A model generated the notes under the pieces. The model saw nothing but the letters and a program-made list of their open reading frames with translations. It ran no database searches and was not told the origin of the DNA. Below are positions 9,286 through 17,231 of a DNA stretch of 64,000 bases, piece by piece (within the stretch, counting starts at the first letter, position 1; each line of letters opens with the position of its first letter). Both the position numbers and the translations under genes were made by a program. This DNA comes from Myxococcales bacterium (lineage in GTDB: Bacteria; Myxococcota_A; Bradymonadia; UBA7976; UBA1532): assembly GCA_020633555.1 (NCBI GenBank), contig JACKDL010000010.1, forward strand, positions 124,001 through 188,000. The letters run 5' to 3'.

Positions 9286-10071
9286 TTACCAGCGCAGGCG
9301 CTCCCGCAGGTTGCGGAAGAAGTAGTCGTCGTCGAAGTACACCAGCCGCGCCGGCACGGGCGAGCGGCCGATGTCGATGATGTCGCCGGCCTCGACGCGG
9401 ATGCGCGGGCCGCCGTCCACCACCAGCCCGATGTCGTCCTCGCGGCCCGGCTGGACCTTCAGGGTCACGTGGGCCGAGCCCGGCACGATGATCGATCGCT
9501 GGGCCAGGCTGTACTCGTTCAGGGGCTTGACCAGGATGCAGTCCACGTCGGGGGTGACGATGGGCGCGCCGGTGCTCAGCAGGTAGGCAGTGGAGCCGGT
9601 GGGGGTGCCCACGATGATGCCGTCGCCCCGGGGCTCATGCACCGTGCGGCCGTTGATGGCCACCTGCAGCTCCACCATGTGGGAGACGCCCTTGATGACC
9701 ACCTCGTTGATGGCCCGCACGGTCTGCCCGCGGTGGGTGACCGACAGGGTGAGCCGCTCCTCGATGCGGTAGTCGTCGCTGAGCAAGCGCACCAGCACCC
9801 GGTCCATGTGCTCGCGATCGGCCTGGGTGAGGAAGCCCACCTGGCCGAAGTTCACCGCGAGGACAGGCGTGCCCGGGCAGGCCGCCAGGGCCCGCAGCAC
9901 GGTGCCGTCGCCGCCCAGCGCGATCACCAGATCCAGGGCGCCCGCGTCCATGGCCCCGGCGTCGTCCACCAGCTCGATGCCCGCCCGGCTGAACAGTTTG
10001 CGCAGGCTCCCCAGGCGGTAGTCCTGCTCGTTGTCGCGGGTGAAGAGGCCGATTCGGCGCAGATCCAGCAT
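9286..10071 (-). CDS. nadK: NAD kinase
   Basis: 261 residues. It phosphorylates NAD to NADP in the cytoplasm. Diagnostic motifs are all present: GGDGT (53-57, catalytic Asp55), NE (120-121), and the GDGIIVGTPTGSTAY block (147-161). Length and domain order match the ATP/poly-P NAD kinase family. It is first in a run nadK, MutS-like ATPase and probably the GNAT gene. It is divergent from the PHP-like gene at 10176, with a 104-base shared upstream region. Confidence 0.96.
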   Translation of the reverse strand: MLDLRRIGLFTRDNEQDYRLGSLRKLFSRAGIELVDDAGAMDAGALDLVIALGGDGTVLRALAACPGTPVLAVNFGQVGFLTQADREHMDRVLVRLLSDDYRIEERLTLSVTHRGQTVRAINEVVIKGVSHMVELQVAINGRTVHEPRGDGIIVGTPTGSTAYLLSTGAPIVTPDVDCILVKPLNEYSLAQRSIIVPGSAHVTLKVQPGREDDIGLVVDGGPRIRVEAGDIIDIGRSPVPARLVYFDDDYFFRNLRERLRW

Positions 10072-10119
10072 GGGCGCAGCCTACACCGCCACGCTGCGTG
10101 GGGGAACGGTGGCGCGGGA

Positions 10120-10175
10120 ATCGTGGTGGTGGTGTATAACCCCCGCCTGCGACATCCAGCGGAGGCACGAGAGCT
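10120..10175 (+). promoter_or_regulatory. Possible promoter and ribosome binding site for the PHP-like gene
   Basis: The divergent gap holds TATAAC at 10134-10139, a plausible -10 element. The best -35 candidate is weak. GGAGG lies at 10161-10165, about 10 bases before the GTG start. Called from motif reading only. Confidence 0.35.
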
Positions 10176-10916
10176 GTGCTGATCGACCTGCATGCCAACC
10201 CCGGCGACTTGGATCCCCAGGCCTTTGCCAAGCGCGTGTACGACGCGGGCCTGGGCGGCGCGGTGGTGGCCCGGACCCACGTGGCGGGTGACCTGACCCC
10301 CTGGCTTTCGGCGCTGGAGGACCTGGACCTGGCCGGCTTCGCAGGGGTGACCCTGGAGCTGGAGAAGGGCCGCCTGGTCTTCCTGCCCGACGACTGGGAG
10401 GGCGAGTTCGCCGAGACGGACTGGACCCCGCCCGAGGGCAACGTCTGGACCTGGGAGGACGCCAAGGCCAAGGCGGACGCCATCGGCGGGGCGCTCTTCG
10501 CGAGCCACCCGTACGACCGCTCCAGCGCTGCGCCGGCGGACGCCATCTACAAGTTCAAGGACGTCGACGGCGTGGCCGTGCGCAGCCTGGCCGAGCGTTC
10601 GGGCTGGGACCGGCTGGCCGAGGCCGCCGCCCGCACCCTGGGCGCCGCGTTCATCGGCAGCAGCGGTGGCGATCCCGCGCGCATCGGCGTGGCCGGCACC
10701 GTGGTGGACGACGAGATCATGACCGAGCCCGAGCTGGTGCAGGCCATCAAGGACGGGCTGACCTTCGTGATCGAGTTTGAGCCCACCGACAACCGCAAGG
10801 ACCGCGATCCGCCGCGCCCGCGCGCGCCGCGGGACGACGACCGGGGCCGTCCCCGGGGCGGGCGCGACCGGGACGACCGGCGCGGCGGCCGCGGCCGCGG
10901 CCCCCGCCGGGACTGA
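10176..10916 (+). CDS. PHP-like metallophosphoesterase-fold protein with Arg/Gly/Asp-rich tail
   Basis: 246 residues. The overall order fits a PHP domain: DLHANPG at the N terminus (cf. DLHxH), ASHPYDR in the middle, then GSSGGDPARIG and a Leu-rich EPELVQAIKDGLTF segment at the end. Several metal ligands look lost (second His of DLHxH, and the DAH motif reads GGD), so catalysis is doubtful. After residue 205 comes a highly charged tail with repeated RG, RD and RGG motifs, which could bind RNA or be disordered. The GTG start is supported by GGAGG upstream. No close functional assignment is possible. Confidence 0.72.
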   Translation: MLIDLHANPGDLDPQAFAKRVYDAGLGGAVVARTHVAGDLTPWLSALEDLDLAGFAGVTLELEKGRLVFLPDDWEGEFAETDWTPPEGNVWTWEDAKAKADAIGGALFASHPYDRSSAAPADAIYKFKDVDGVAVRSLAERSGWDRLAEAAARTLGAAFIGSSGGDPARIGVAGTVVDDEIMTEPELVQAIKDGLTFVIEFEPTDNRKDRDPPRPRAPRDDDRGRPRGGRDRDDRRGGRGRGPRRD

Positions 10917-10934
10917 CGCCTGTCGGCCTGACCC

Positions 10935-12641
10935 TCAGCGCGCCCCGGCCGGCACCGGCGGGGCGGCGCGCCCCTCGCGGTGATACGTGCCGATGAGCTG
11001 CACCCCGTCGAGGAACACCCCCTCGACGGGCCACTGCGTGCCGTAATCCCGCCAGATATCAAGCTCTTCCGGCAGCTTCTCGCGGGCGTCGCAGTACACC
11101 GCCCAGTCGCTGTAGGGCACGGTCCAGTCGCCGGTGTAGGCCACGTCCGCCCGCAGGCGCCCGTCGCGCTGGTAGGCGCGGATGGCCCCCGCCGTGGCGT
11201 TGTGCCAGAAGGCCATGGCCCCCTGCTCGGTGTGCGCGTTCAGCCAGGGCAGCGCCTCGATGGTGCTGTAGCCCCAGAAGTTGCGGGGCATGCGCAGGGC
11301 CGCCGCGCCGGGCGGGCCGCCGGCCAGGGCGTTGTAGTAGGCCGGGCCATGGGGGCCGGCGTGCAGGGTGGCCCAGAAGGCCGGCACCAGCGCCAGGAGC
11401 GCCAGCACCGCCGCCATCGCCCCCTGCCCCGTCTTGCTGGCCGCCGGCCGCAGCCCCTCGGCCGCCCGCAGCAGCCCCAGGCCCGCCAGCACCGCCAGGA
11501 AGGGCATGGAGGGCATCCAGTGCTTCGTGCCGCCGAAGATGGGGGTGAACGGCAGCGCGATGACCACCATGGGCGCCAGCAGGTTGCCCAGCAGGAACAC
11601 GTCGGCGGCGTGGCGGTCGGTGGGCTCGGCCCCCGTGAAGGCCCGCCAGGCCCGCTTCAGGGTCACCCCCAGGCCCACCGCGCCCAGCACCAGCAGCCCC
11701 ACCGGCACCGAGAACGCCGTGAACACAAAGGGGAAGTGCATGGGGAACGGCGGGCGATAGTACAGCGTGCCCAGGTAGTCCACCGGGTAGTGCACGTGCT
11801 TGGCGTGGAAGCTCAGGTAGAAGCTCAGGTGCTTGCCCGTCTCGAACCACAGCCACGGCCAGTGGGCGAAGAACACCGCCGGACCCAGCACCAGCATGCT
11901 GGCGGCGGTCCACGCGTGATACGTCAACGGGCCGCGCTCACCCGCGGGCGCGCGCCAGCCCCCGGTGCGGCGCTTGAACTGCCACGCGTCGATGGCCGCC
12001 ACGATGAGCAGCACGAAGGGCACGAAGAAGGCGTTGAGCTTGATGGTGAAGCCCACGCCCAACGCCAGCCCGGCCACCACCCCCCAGCGTCGGCTGCGGC
12101 CGGCGCGCAGGTAGCTGTAGGCGATCGCCAGCCAGGCGAAGGTCACCGGCGCGTCGAAGCAGGCCAGATGGCTGTGGAAGAACACCCGCGGCATGGCCAT
12201 GAGCGCCAGAGCCGCGAACAGCCCCACCGCGCGCCCCTGCACCGCCAGCCCCAGCAGGAAGGCCAGCCAGGTGGCCAGCCCCGCCAGCGCCATGGTGGGC
12301 AGCCGGTAGGCCAGCATGTGGTCCTTCACCCAGCCCCACTTCTGGTTGAGCAGGCGGTGGCTCACCCCGAACAGGCTCTTCATGCCCACCGGGTGCTCGT
12401 GGTTGTACTCGAAGCCGTGGCGGATGGCGGGCTCGGCCAGGCGCCCCTCACGCTGCACCACGGGGTGATCGGCCAGCCACCAGTCGGCGGCCCGATCGGC
12501 GGCGGCGAAGTAGAAGCTCTCGTCGCGGGGGATGCCCACCTGGTCGTTGGTGAGCACCAGCAGGCCCACCTGCAGCAGGCAGAGCAGCAGGCCGATGCCG
12601 TGGTCGAACCAGGTGGGGGTCCGCAGGGCGCCCAGGATCAT
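10935..12641 (-). CDS. GT39-type (dolichyl-P-mannose mannosyltransferase-like) membrane glycosyltransferase
   Basis: About 568 residues with many transmembrane segments, matching the GT-C fold. The first external loop carries PRDESFYF, the acidic motif typical of GT39/ArnT-like enzymes that use polyprenyl-phosphate sugars. The C-terminal periplasmic portion has WDI and Trp/Tyr-rich stretches. The ATG at 12641 overlaps the stop of the upstream gene (ATGA), showing translational coupling. The acceptor could be lipid or protein; the sequence does not decide this. Confidence 0.85.
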   Translation of the reverse strand: MILGALRTPTWFDHGIGLLLCLLQVGLLVLTNDQVGIPRDESFYFAAADRAADWWLADHPVVQREGRLAEPAIRHGFEYNHEHPVGMKSLFGVSHRLLNQKWGWVKDHMLAYRLPTMALAGLATWLAFLLGLAVQGRAVGLFAALALMAMPRVFFHSHLACFDAPVTFAWLAIAYSYLRAGRSRRWGVVAGLALGVGFTIKLNAFFVPFVLLIVAAIDAWQFKRRTGGWRAPAGERGPLTYHAWTAASMLVLGPAVFFAHWPWLWFETGKHLSFYLSFHAKHVHYPVDYLGTLYYRPPFPMHFPFVFTAFSVPVGLLVLGAVGLGVTLKRAWRAFTGAEPTDRHAADVFLLGNLLAPMVVIALPFTPIFGGTKHWMPSMPFLAVLAGLGLLRAAEGLRPAASKTGQGAMAAVLALLALVPAFWATLHAGPHGPAYYNALAGGPPGAAALRMPRNFWGYSTIEALPWLNAHTEQGAMAFWHNATAGAIRAYQRDGRLRADVAYTGDWTVPYSDWAVYCDAREKLPEELDIWRDYGTQWPVEGVFLDGVQLIGTYHREGRAAPPVPAGAR

Positions 12642-13600
12642 CGCGGGCCTCGCACGCTCAGGGCCACGCACAGGTGGGCGTCGATCTGGCTGGGGGTGCT
12701 GGCCGAGAGCACCAGGTCGCCGGCCTGTGGGCTGGCGACGCGCCACTCGTGCCAGCCCCGCTGGGGCTCGACGGTGTGGGTGCCCAGCACGGCCTCGCCC
12801 CGCTTCAACGTCAGCGTGGCCGGCCTGGTGCGGGTGTCCGCGCGGTCGTGGGCGTCGATGACCTGATCGGTGAAGCCGTAGCGCAGCACCACCTCGCCGG
12901 CGGGCGCCGGCCAGGCCACCCGCACCTCGCCGCCCTGGATGGGGTGCAGCCACACGCAGTCGCGGGGCTGGTCGCCGATCACCCGGAAGTCGCGGCTGAC
13001 GTTCAGCCAGGGATCCAGGCCGCAGTGGGGGTCGCGCTTGCGCTGCGCGTGGCGGGCGCGGGTGTCCTGCGCCAGGCAGGCGCGGGTGGCGTCGGGGGAC
13101 TTGCGCAGGCGGCAGTGCCAGCCGCGCCCGTCCCAGAAGTCGCAGCGCTCGATGCGGCCCTGGCCGTGCTGGCGCTCCACCCGCGCGCGGTCCAGCTCGG
13201 CGCGCAGATCCCCCAGCACCTTCTCGCCGCCGACCTGCACCAGCTCCAGGGTGGCCGCCCCAAATGTCTTTTGTTCCAAGACCTTGTGCTCACCGCCCAC
13301 GTCGGCGACGCCGTGCCCCCAGCCCCCCAGCACCCACACCCGGTCGTAGGCCGCCCAGTCGGCCTGGGCGGGCTCGGGGGTGAGGAAGGCGGGCAGGCCG
13401 TGCAGGGCCAGGCGGGCCTCGCCGGCCCACTCGGGCAGCACGGTCACGCCGTCGCCGGGGCGGAGGTCGGCCTTCACGGCCTGCGCGGCGGCCTGCCAGT
13501 CGGCGCGGGCGGGCACCCGCCGCTGCTGCACCGCCAGGGCCACGGCGGCGGCCACCAGCAGGGCGGGCACGAGCATCCAGGGGGTCACGAGTCGGCGCAT
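12638..13600 (-). CDS. Membrane-anchored hypothetical protein coupled to the GT39 gene
   Basis: About 320 residues. One N-terminal hydrophobic segment (about 8-24) is followed by an extracytoplasmic domain with eight Cys, including a CxxxxxxxGxxWHCRLRK-like region. It has no family I recognise. The start ATG at 13600 begins MRRLVTPWML, a plausible anchor; the longer upstream frame is shadow sequence. Four-base overlap with the glycosyltransferase suggests the two act together, for example in sugar-lipid use or surface modification. Confidence 0.7.
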   Translation of the reverse strand: MRRLVTPWMLVPALLVAAAVALAVQQRRVPARADWQAAAQAVKADLRPGDGVTVLPEWAGEARLALHGLPAFLTPEPAQADWAAYDRVWVLGGWGHGVADVGGEHKVLEQKTFGAATLELVQVGGEKVLGDLRAELDRARVERQHGQGRIERCDFWDGRGWHCRLRKSPDATRACLAQDTRARHAQRKRDPHCGLDPWLNVSRDFRVIGDQPRDCVWLHPIQGGEVRVAWPAPAGEVVLRYGFTDQVIDAHDRADTRTRPATLTLKRGEAVLGTHTVEPQRGWHEWRVASPQAGDLVLSASTPSQIDAHLCVALSVRGPR

Positions 13601-13697
13601 GGGCGGCTGGATAGCACACGGGGCCCCCGGCGGCATCTGGATTGACCCCCCGCCGGGGGGTACGGTGGCGGCGCGTTTCGCCCGTTCAGGAGGCCCC

Positions 13698-14360
13698 GTG
13701 CTGCTCCGCCGCGCTCTCTGGGCCAGCCTCGCGCTGGCGCTGGTTGGCTGCCCCGGCTTTGGCGACGAGTACCTCACCGTCGACGAGACCCCGCGCTTCA
13801 CCGCCGACGTGCAGCCCATCCTCGAGCGGTGGTGCACCTCGTGCCACACCGATCCGCCCACCTCGGGCGCGCCCATGCCCCTGCTCACCCACGGGCAGGT
13901 GGTGGCCTTCCTGGAGCCCGTGCGGGTGCGCACGCTGGTGCAGCAGACCATGCCCCCCGGCGGCGGCATGGACCCCGACGACCGCGCGGTGCTAGGCGCC
14001 TGGATCGCCGCCGGCGCCCCCAACGACACCCCCGACGGCGGGCCGCCCCCCGATCAGGGCGTGGGGCCCACCTGGGCCGCCGACATCGTGCCGATGATCA
14101 TGGAGCACGGCTGCGCCTTCGACGGCTGCCACGGCGGCGCCACGCCCCAGATCGGGCTGGACCTGAGCAGCTACGCGGGCTTCGTGGCCGGCGGCAACAA
14201 CGGCCCCGTGCACGGCGACGGCGATCCGGCCGCCAGCCGGTTCGTGGACTCGCTGTACGGCCGCAACGGCATCGCCCGCATGCCCCTGGGCGGCGGGGTG
14301 TCGCCTGCCCAGCTCGCCACCGTCGAGGCCTGGATCCAGGCCGGCCATCCGGAGCAGTGA
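13698..14360 (+). CDS. Lipoprotein with cytochrome c-type heme motifs
   Basis: About 220 residues. The GTG start at 13698 follows AGGAGG and gives a signal peptide ending LALVGC, a lipobox. CTSCH is a classic heme-attachment motif; a second site CAFDGCH has one extra residue (Cx3CH). MPLGGG near the C terminus could hold the axial Met, so the protein resembles the planctomycete/myxobacterial small cytochrome-like domain that pairs with DUF1592 proteins. It is followed after one base by a CxxCH/beta-barrel gene and then a lectin-fold lipoprotein, forming a three-gene exported operon. Confidence 0.82.
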   Translation: MLLRRALWASLALALVGCPGFGDEYLTVDETPRFTADVQPILERWCTSCHTDPPTSGAPMPLLTHGQVVAFLEPVRVRTLVQQTMPPGGGMDPDDRAVLGAWIAAGAPNDTPDGGPPPDQGVGPTWAADIVPMIMEHGCAFDGCHGGATPQIGLDLSSYAGFVAGGNNGPVHGDGDPAASRFVDSLYGRNGIARMPLGGGVSPAQLATVEAWIQAGHPEQ

Positions 14361-14361
14361 C

Positions 14362-15753
14362 GTGCCGTCCCCCACCCTGATCCTGCTCGCGCTGCTGGGC
14401 CTGCCCGGCGTGGCCCTGGCCCTGCCCCAGTTCTCGGTGCGCTCGGCGCGCCGCTGCGACACCTGCCACGTGGATCCCAAGGGCTGGGAGGACCCGCAGA
14501 CGAGCGAGCGTAAGTGCTCTCTGGACTGCGGCACCTGCCATGTATCGCCCAGCGGCGGGGGCATGCGCACCGCCAGCGGCCTGTACTTCCAGAGCAAGGC
14601 CCTGCCCATGTGGGGCACGCTGCGCAGCGGCGCCGGCTACCGGATCGACGCCCTGACCCACCTGTGGAGCAACCCGCAGCGGGGCGACCAGATCACCCTG
14701 GCCGCCAGCCAGCCCACCGTGGCCGAGTCGGACCGGCAGGTGCCCGCGCCCGGCACGGCGGCGCGCTACGACGGCCTACAGCCCCACCCCGACGTGGCCG
14801 TGGGTGCCAGCCTGCGCCTGGCCTACGTGGACACCGCCGACGACGGCCGGGCGGCCAGCGTCTTCCCCATGCAGAGCGACCTGCAGCTCGCCGTGCGGCC
14901 CTACAACCCGCCCGGCCTGAACGGGGGGCGGCTGACCCTGCTGGTGGACGCCGGCTTCCAGGGATCACGCGGCGAGGAGTTCGACGGCTTCGCCGACCGG
15001 GCCTTCGTGCGCGAGTGGTGGGCCATGTTCCACGACCTGCCGAACCAGCTCTACGCGCGGGCCGGGCGCTTCCTGCCCAACCACGGCTGGCGGTTGGCGG
15101 ATCACACCACCTTCACCCGCAGCGGCCAGGGCATCTTCGGCCAGCCCTTCGACTTCGAGCGCCAGGTCACGGGGGTCGAGGTGGGCATCAACCCCAACTA
15201 CCTGTACGTGCACGCCAGCGTGTTCAACGCGGCGGATCAGTGGGACCAGCCCATCGACCCCGACGGCGGCTTCGGCGGGGCGCTGGCCTTTGGCTGGCGG
15301 GACCTGGCGTGGCAGGTGGGCGGCTCGGTGCTGGGTGGCCAGCGCAGCTTCCAGGGCGCCGACGGCGAGGTAGACGCCTGGCTGCTGGCCTACAGCCTGC
15401 AGTGGGCGCTGAACCTGGAGGTGTGGTGGCCCCGGGTGCCCCTGATCTACCTGGGCGAGCTGCACGCCAACCACCGCTTCGACGCCCAGGACGACACGCT
15501 GGGGCTGTCGGCCTTCCACGAGCTGAGCTGGCTGTTCACGCAGGGGCTGGTGGCCCGCGCGGGTTACACCTGGGCCGATCCCAGCACCCGCTTCGCCTAC
15601 GACACGCGGCACCGCGCCCACCTGGAGCTGGCCTTCTATCCCATTGAATTTCTTGAGGTCATCGTGCAAGGGCGCCACCACTGGGCGCACACCGACGACC
15701 GCTTCGAGCTGGCCGGCGACGAGCTGCTGCTGCAGCTCCACGCCTACTACTGA
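14362..15753 (+). CDS. Exported protein with two CxxCH motifs and outer-membrane beta-barrel
   Basis: 463 residues. The signal peptide ends near ALALP. The first 60 mature residues contain CDTCH and CGTCH, so two c-type hemes are likely. The rest alternates polar and aromatic residues and closes with an aromatic-rich strand ending HAYY, typical of an outer-membrane porin. The fusion resembles porin-cytochrome conduits for moving electrons across the outer membrane, but no established family (such as MtrB) is clearly matched. The GTG start is one base after the upstream cytochrome stop, so the two are cotranslated. Confidence 0.8.
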   Translation: MPSPTLILLALLGLPGVALALPQFSVRSARRCDTCHVDPKGWEDPQTSERKCSLDCGTCHVSPSGGGMRTASGLYFQSKALPMWGTLRSGAGYRIDALTHLWSNPQRGDQITLAASQPTVAESDRQVPAPGTAARYDGLQPHPDVAVGASLRLAYVDTADDGRAASVFPMQSDLQLAVRPYNPPGLNGGRLTLLVDAGFQGSRGEEFDGFADRAFVREWWAMFHDLPNQLYARAGRFLPNHGWRLADHTTFTRSGQGIFGQPFDFERQVTGVEVGINPNYLYVHASVFNAADQWDQPIDPDGGFGGALAFGWRDLAWQVGGSVLGGQRSFQGADGEVDAWLLAYSLQWALNLEVWWPRVPLIYLGELHANHRFDAQDDTLGLSAFHELSWLFTQGLVARAGYTWADPSTRFAYDTRHRAHLELAFYPIEFLEVIVQGRHHWAHTDDRFELAGDELLLQLHAYY

Positions 15754-15763
15754 GGAGGCCCGC

Positions 15764-17215
15764 GTGCGCGCGCCCTGGCTGTTGCTGCCCGTGGCCCTGG
15801 TGGGCTGCTCGCTGTCGGACGCCCTGGATCGGCCCTACCCCGGCGATCCCACGGTTCCGGGGCTGGACGGGGGGGCCCAGGATGGGGCCACCCCCGACGC
15901 CACCTTGGACCAGACGTTGGCCGACGGGGCCGCGCCCGACGGGGCGCCGGATCAGGCCCTGCCCGACGGGGCGCTCGACGTGGCCGTGCCCGACATGGCC
16001 CTGCCGGACACGGCCCTGCCCGACGCGACACCGGAGGACATGGCCCTGCCCGACCTCGCCCTGCCGGACATGGCCCCCGAGCCCTGCGACGAGGCCGCCA
16101 TCGAGACCCGCAGTTGCGGGCCAGAGGCCCGCCAGGCCTGGCGCTGCGACGGTGGCGTGTGGGTGGAGGCCAGCGCCTGCCGGGCCCACCTGGCGTACCC
16201 CTGCGGCGCCATCCAGCAGGCCCTGAGCGGGCAGGGCGAGTGGGTGGACAACGCGCTGTTCGTCTACCAACCCAACCTGGCGGCGCCCGCCGGCCACTTC
16301 CCCACGTCGGGCTTCCAGCGCATGTACTGCGATGGCTGCCAGGGCGATCCCTTCGACCAGCGGCTTGGCCTGAGCCACGAGCGCAGCCTCCGGGAGGACG
16401 GCCTGGCCACCCGCATGCAGCGCTGCGACCTGGCGACCGGCGCCTGCGACGCCACCCGGTACGACTACACGGACCCCGCCGAGATCCGGCTGACGGTCTC
16501 TCAGCTCGGTCAGCCCGATCACACCGACCTGTACCGGATCGAGGGCGAGCAGGTGGTGGAGGGCGAGGTGAACGTGGAGGGGCCCGCGGACGAGCGCTAC
16601 CGCACCCGCTACCGCTACGCCGCCGACGGGTGGCTGCTCGACTCCAAGGTGTCCATCGGCGGCGAGGAGCGGCAGACCCGCGTGCACCGCTACCAGGCGA
16701 ACGGCGACTGGGGCGTGCTGGAGTGGATCCGGGTGGACGAGGACGTGCCCTTCCAGCGCTCGATCTTCGACACCACCTGCGCCGTCTGCAGCGACCAGGG
16801 CTGCCAGCTGGACGCCCCCGAGGGCTGCCACGCCATCCCCCTGCGCAACCGCGACCAGTTCCAGGGCGGGTGGCCCACCCTCGCCTGCTCGGTGGGCGCC
16901 GAGCTGACCCAGGTCGACGCCGGGCGGCGGTGCCAGGCCTGGGGCGGCACCCTGGCCAAGGCCGACTCCCTGGTGGACCTGCGCTGGATCGGCCACGTCG
17001 CCCACACCCTCACCGGGGCGGAGCGGGCCTGGATCTCCGGGCAGGTGGACGGCGGGGGGACCGGCCACTGGGACGACATCGGCGAGATCCCGAGTGCCTG
17101 GTTCACCAACGGGCGCAGCGCTGGATCGGTGGCGCTGGCCACCGCAAGCGGGGGCGTTCTGTCCCTGTCCGGCCAGCCGCTCAGCGCCTACATCTGCGAG
17201 AAGCGCCCCGAGTGA
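15764..17215 (+). CDS. Lipoprotein with Asp/Pro-rich linker and C-type-lectin-like C terminus
   Basis: About 483 residues from a GTG preceded by GAGGAGG. Lipobox is LVGC. Residues about 25-110 are a low-complexity linker of DGA, LPD and DMALPD repeats that probably spans the envelope surface. A middle Cys-containing beta domain follows. The last 100 residues read RRCQAWGGTLAKADS ... WISG ... AYICEKR, the spacing of a C-type lectin-like fold. Third gene of the heme/barrel operon. Ligand unknown. Confidence 0.75.
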   Translation: MRAPWLLLPVALVGCSLSDALDRPYPGDPTVPGLDGGAQDGATPDATLDQTLADGAAPDGAPDQALPDGALDVAVPDMALPDTALPDATPEDMALPDLALPDMAPEPCDEAAIETRSCGPEARQAWRCDGGVWVEASACRAHLAYPCGAIQQALSGQGEWVDNALFVYQPNLAAPAGHFPTSGFQRMYCDGCQGDPFDQRLGLSHERSLREDGLATRMQRCDLATGACDATRYDYTDPAEIRLTVSQLGQPDHTDLYRIEGEQVVEGEVNVEGPADERYRTRYRYAADGWLLDSKVSIGGEERQTRVHRYQANGDWGVLEWIRVDEDVPFQRSIFDTTCAVCSDQGCQLDAPEGCHAIPLRNRDQFQGGWPTLACSVGAELTQVDAGRRCQAWGGTLAKADSLVDLRWIGHVAHTLTGAERAWISGQVDGGGTGHWDDIGEIPSAWFTNGRSAGSVALATASGGVLSLSGQPLSAYICEKRPE

Positions 17216-17216
17216 G

Positions 17217-17231
17217 CCGGCCCCGGGCCGG
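17217..17231. terminator. GC palindrome between convergent genes, possible bidirectional terminator
   Basis: CCGGCC / GGCCGG arms around a three-base loop fill the gap between convergent stop codons. There is no T-tract, so intrinsic termination is uncertain. Confidence 0.35.
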
